52,633 nt of DNA, taken from VAZQ01 sp036498625. Lineage in GTDB: Bacteria > Pseudomonadota > Alphaproteobacteria > Rhizobiales > Xanthobacteraceae. The position numbers and the translations under genes were made by a program. The notes under the pieces were generated by a model, which saw only the letters and a program-made list of their open reading frames with translations, searched no databases and had not been told where the DNA came from. This document shows positions 50,429 to 52,633 of this stretch, piece after piece. The stretch spans positions 1 through 52,633 of the forward strand of contig DASYFD010000168.1 in the NCBI GenBank assembly GCA_036498625.1, given 5' to 3'. Within the stretch, counting starts at the first letter, position 1; the number at the start of each line of letters is the position of its first letter.

Positions 50429-51157
50429 TCAGTGCCCAGACGATGTCTCGCCCGTCGAAGGCGCCAGCTTCTCCCCCAAAAACGCAAATATCTTCTCCCA
50501 CGAATCCGCCTGCGCCGCCCGGATGGCGGGCTCCTGCTTGGTGGGCCGCTGGAAGCCATGGGCGGCGCCGGGGTAGCGATGGAACGCGTGCGCGATCCCA
50601 AGCCGAGTGAGCTCCGCGTCGAGCTTGTCGGCATCCTGCGGGGACGGATTGCGGTCCTCGTTGCCGAAGAAGCCGATCACCGGACAGTTGAGCCGGCCGA
50701 GCTGCTCGAACGGCGTTGCGCCGCCGCCCCAGGCTTCGAACATGCCGGTCGGGTAGCAGGCGACCGCGCAAGCGAAGTCCGGCAACGCACAGGCCGCGAC
50801 AAACAATATGTGCCCGCCCATGCAGTGGCCCGCGATGGCGAGGCGGTTCTTGGCAACATCGGGCCGGCTCTTGAGGTAAGCGACCGTGGCCGCAATATCG
50901 GCAACGATCTGCGGATCCCGCAAATGCTGCTTGCGATCGTGCAGCGGTACGCTGGAGGGAATCCGGTGCGAAACCTCCGGCACCGCGACCAGGTAACCCG
51001 CCTCGGCATAGCGGCGCGCCACCCATTTGGTGAATTCATCGATGCCTTCGCGATGATAGGTCAGCACGATCGCCGGCCACGGCGCCCCGCCCGCGGGCCG
51101 ATCCAGATAGATATCCATCGGTTCGCCATCGACCGCGATGCTGGCCACTTCCGACAT
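50429..51157 (-). CDS. Dienelactone hydrolase-family protein
   Basis: A 242-residue cytoplasmic dienelactone-hydrolase-type enzyme. The triad is Cys112 (AGHCMGG), Asp167 (FFGNEDRNPS) and His199 (PGAAHGF), and Glu near 37 (HREGID) stands where DLH keeps its helper Glu. These enzymes open dienelactones in the modified ortho pathway of chloroaromatics; many members act on other esters. Ribosome site GGAGGCGAC precedes ATG 51157. It is the only soluble, non-exported enzyme in this run and might handle products imported by the Bug/TctAB system (inference). Confidence 0.9.
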   Translation of the reverse strand: MSEVASIAVDGEPMDIYLDRPAGGAPWPAIVLTYHREGIDEFTKWVARRYAEAGYLVAVPEVSHRIPSSVPLHDRKQHLRDPQIVADIAATVAYLKSRPDVAKNRLAIAGHCMGGHILFVAACALPDFACAVACYPTGMFEAWGGGATPFEQLGRLNCPVIGFFGNEDRNPSPQDADKLDAELTRLGIAHAFHRYPGAAHGFQRPTKQEPAIRAAQADSWEKIFAFLGEKLAPSTGETSSGH

Positions 51158-51218
51158 GTCGCCTCCATTCGTTCGCGCACGAGGATCAAGATCGGCCGCG
51201 GCCGAGCCCCGGTGGAAT

Positions 51219-51382
51219 CCCTCCCCCTGAAAGGCGGAGGGTGGCGCCGAAGGCGCCGGGTGACGGTCCCGCCTCCCGGCAGATTCTGTGGTTGAAGCGG
51301 GACCCCCACCCGACCCGCTTTGCGGGTCGACCCTCGGGTCGTGGCCCGAGGGCAGGCTCTCCCCCTTGCAGGGGGAGGTAAG
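51219..51382. repeat. Dispersed intergenic repeat, copy B (inverted relative to 21781)
   Basis: Starts TCCCTCCCCCTGAAAGG and ends CTTGCAGGGGGAGGTAAGG. Its right part is the reverse complement of the left part of the copy at 21781-21934, sharing CCTGCCCTCGGGCC and GACCCGCAAAGCGGGTC-type palindromes; the left parts have drifted. It sits between the Bug gene stop and the hydrolase start. Confidence 0.85.
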
Positions 51383-51418
51383 GGCTGAGAGTCCGGTGTT
51401 TGGTCATGCAGGCCTTCT

Positions 51419-52450
51419 TCAACGCGCCTCGGCGATCCGCTGTGCGCGTGCGATCAGCTCGGGCGAGAAGTTCCGGGCGCGCGTCACCGACGCCTGCAAC
51501 TCCTCGCCGGGGAGCGGCTCGAGGTCGAGGTGCGCGCGCTCGACGTCGCGCAGGAACGCCGGATCGCGGACGGTCTCGATGAAGGCGCGGCGCAGCTCCG
51601 CCAGCCGCTGCGGCGGCAGGCCGGGCGGCGCCACCACCGAGCGCCCGATGGTCGAAGGCGTGGAGAACAGCGTCAGCAGCGCGGCGTCATCGTCGCTGCG
51701 CGCGAGATCGATCATCCGGGGCACGCCGTCGAGGCCCGGATTCTTGTCGACCCCGGTCTGCACCAGGAGGCTGATCTTCTTGTCGTCGAGCCATTGCGCC
51801 AGTTCGGTCTTGATGATCGGCCACGGCTGGCTCATGGCTTCGATCTCGCCGCGCTCCAGCGCGATTCTTTCCTCGCCGGTGCCCGGATAGCCGCTGATCA
51901 GCTTGAGCCTGGTGCCGACCACGCTGTTGAGCACCTGCCAGTTGAGGCGCGACGAGACGCCGCCGGCCGCGACGATCAGCTCGTGCGCAAAGGTATCCTG
52001 GATCGTCTTGACCGGCGAAAGATGCCACGCATAGAGCACCGCGCTGTTGCTGACGATGCGGCCGATCCAGCTGAAACGGGTGGCGTCGGCCCGCAGCCGG
52101 GCGGTGCCGAGAATCTGATTGAGGTAGATGGCCTGGTCGATCATGCCGATGACGGTGCCGTCCTTGGGGGCCTCGTTGTAGAGATAGTTGGTGGCCCGGA
52201 GGGTGACGGCGCCCGGCATGTTGATGGGGATCACGGCGGGATGTCCGGCCAGGTGCCCGCCGAGATGGGCCGCGACCAGGCGGCTATAGGTGTCGTAGCC
52301 GCCGCCGACCGGATAGCCGATGACGAAGTTGACGGTCTTGCCCTGGTAGAAGTCCTGCGCCGCCGCGCCGGTGACGAGGCCGAAGCTCAGCAGCACGCCG
52401 AGCCAAATTGCGCGCCAGAGATCAATCAAGGAATGCCTCCCATCGCTCAT
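51419..52450 (-). CDS. Bug-family solute-binding protein
   Basis: A 343-residue periplasmic binding protein with a Sec-type signal (LGVLLSFGLVTGAAAQD). The Bug loop reads FYQGKTVNFVIGYPVGGGYD and a later segment YPGTGEERIALERGEIEA, making it close to the proteins at 3642 and 7114 in design and unlike the canonical one at 32642. Its ATG overlaps the stop of the upstream ornithine cyclodeaminase gene (ATGA at 52447-52450), so the two are coupled. Ligand unknown; an amino or keto acid would suit the neighbour. Confidence 0.9.
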   Translation of the reverse strand: MSDGRHSLIDLWRAIWLGVLLSFGLVTGAAAQDFYQGKTVNFVIGYPVGGGYDTYSRLVAAHLGGHLAGHPAVIPINMPGAVTLRATNYLYNEAPKDGTVIGMIDQAIYLNQILGTARLRADATRFSWIGRIVSNSAVLYAWHLSPVKTIQDTFAHELIVAAGGVSSRLNWQVLNSVVGTRLKLISGYPGTGEERIALERGEIEAMSQPWPIIKTELAQWLDDKKISLLVQTGVDKNPGLDGVPRMIDLARSDDDAALLTLFSTPSTIGRSVVAPPGLPPQRLAELRRAFIETVRDPAFLRDVERAHLDLEPLPGEELQASVTRARNFSPELIARAQRIAEAR

Positions 52451-52633
52451 GACGGCAACGCGCTGGTGAACCAGTCGGTATCGAGCTTGCGCCCGATCCC
52501 GCGCTCCATGGCGCGCCGGTAGATGAAGGCGCCGGTCGCCGCGAATTGATAGCCCAGACCGGTATAGTTGAGGAACAGCGTAATGTCGCGGTCATGCCGC
52601 CGGCCGGCGCTGCGCCCCAGCACGATGTCGGCC
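52447..52633 (-). CDS. C-terminal end of ornithine cyclodeaminase/mu-crystallin-family gene (cut by window edge)
   Basis: The last 61 codons of a minus-strand gene, stopping at 52447. They read ITLFLNYTGLGYQFAATG, followed by AMERGIGRKLDTDWFTSALPS, the end of the ornithine cyclodeaminase/mu-crystallin family of NAD(P)-dependent enzymes acting on amino acids, imines or keto acids. Upstream sequence is outside the window. The stop overlaps the Bug gene start by four bases, so enzyme and binding protein are translationally linked. Confidence 0.82.
   Translation of the reverse strand, partial: ADIVLGRSAGRRHDRDITLFLNYTGLGYQFAATGAFIYRRAMERGIGRKLDTDWFTSALPS

Noticed and set aside
1..52633. tRNA, rRNA, CRISPR, IS elements or origin
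   Set aside because: No cloverleaf, rRNA segment, transposase or array pattern was found on reading the window; a covariance-model search would be needed to exclude small RNAs.

Overview
The window reads as chromosomal DNA of a GC-rich alphaproteobacterium, most likely of the Hyphomicrobiales (Bradyrhizobium/Rhodopseudomonas/Xanthobacteraceae-like). The basis is codon use dominated by G/C third positions, Tat- and Sec-exported Bug solute-binding proteins, an Omp25/31-type barrel, a SemiSWEET, an EcfG-type promoter (GGAAC-N16-CGTT), and dispersed intergenic repeats of the kind common in that group. No rRNA, tRNA, CRISPR array, transposase or phage structural gene was found. Species-level identity is inference.

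Layout. 1-1788: tctBA permease genes (tctA cut by the edge). 2344-8124: a DUF4118 membrane protein, a catalytic-residue-poor alpha/beta hydrolase, a Bug binding protein, a mini zinc ribbon, a cysteine hydrolase, a RecF/COG4637-like ATPase and a divergent second Bug protein. 8439-13523 (+): outer membrane barrel, VOC protein, exported SMP-30 lactonase, exported amidohydrolase, exported nine-TPR protein. 13567-19412: maleate isomerase/arylmalonate decarboxylase-like protein (-), then a two-gene molybdenum hydroxylase (iorA/iorB-like) and a PAS-GGDEF-EAL protein. 19765-26389: small hypothetical, membrane sulfatase, PQQ dehydrogenase (-), and divergently a GMC dehydrogenase with a cysteine cluster followed by a Rieske protein. 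26427-30794: DTW-domain tRNA modification enzyme, ankyrin protein, 39-residue membrane peptide, exported protein of unknown family, orphan LivH-like permease with an N-terminal lipobox extension. 30837-38150: double LTXXQ protein, third Bug protein, Tat-exported M28-like protein, cytochrome c/beta-propeller fusion ending at a strong terminator. 38254-42306: SemiSWEET, an overlapping four-gene stress-type membrane operon (yqjDE-like), exonuclease III behind an EcfG-type promoter. 42479-52633: two more members of the unknown exported family, a DUF6152 protein, and a minus-strand run of Tat/Sec-exported FAD dehydrogenase, two exported alpha/beta hydrolases, an exported LigI-like lactonase, a dienelactone hydrolase, a fourth Bug protein and the end of an ornithine cyclodeaminase gene.

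How it fits together. The dominant theme is catabolism carried out largely in the periplasm: quinoprotein, molybdenum, FAD and haem enzymes, lactonases and esterases all carry export signals, while TctAB and four Bug proteins would bring acid products in. Substrates are not determinable from the sequence; the aromatic/lactone theme is inferred from families (LigI-like, SMP-30, dienelactone hydrolase, arylmalonate decarboxylase-like). The most promising undescribed material is the exported 42.5-50.1 kb module with its unknown families, the GMC-Rieske pair, and the lipobox-LivH fusion.
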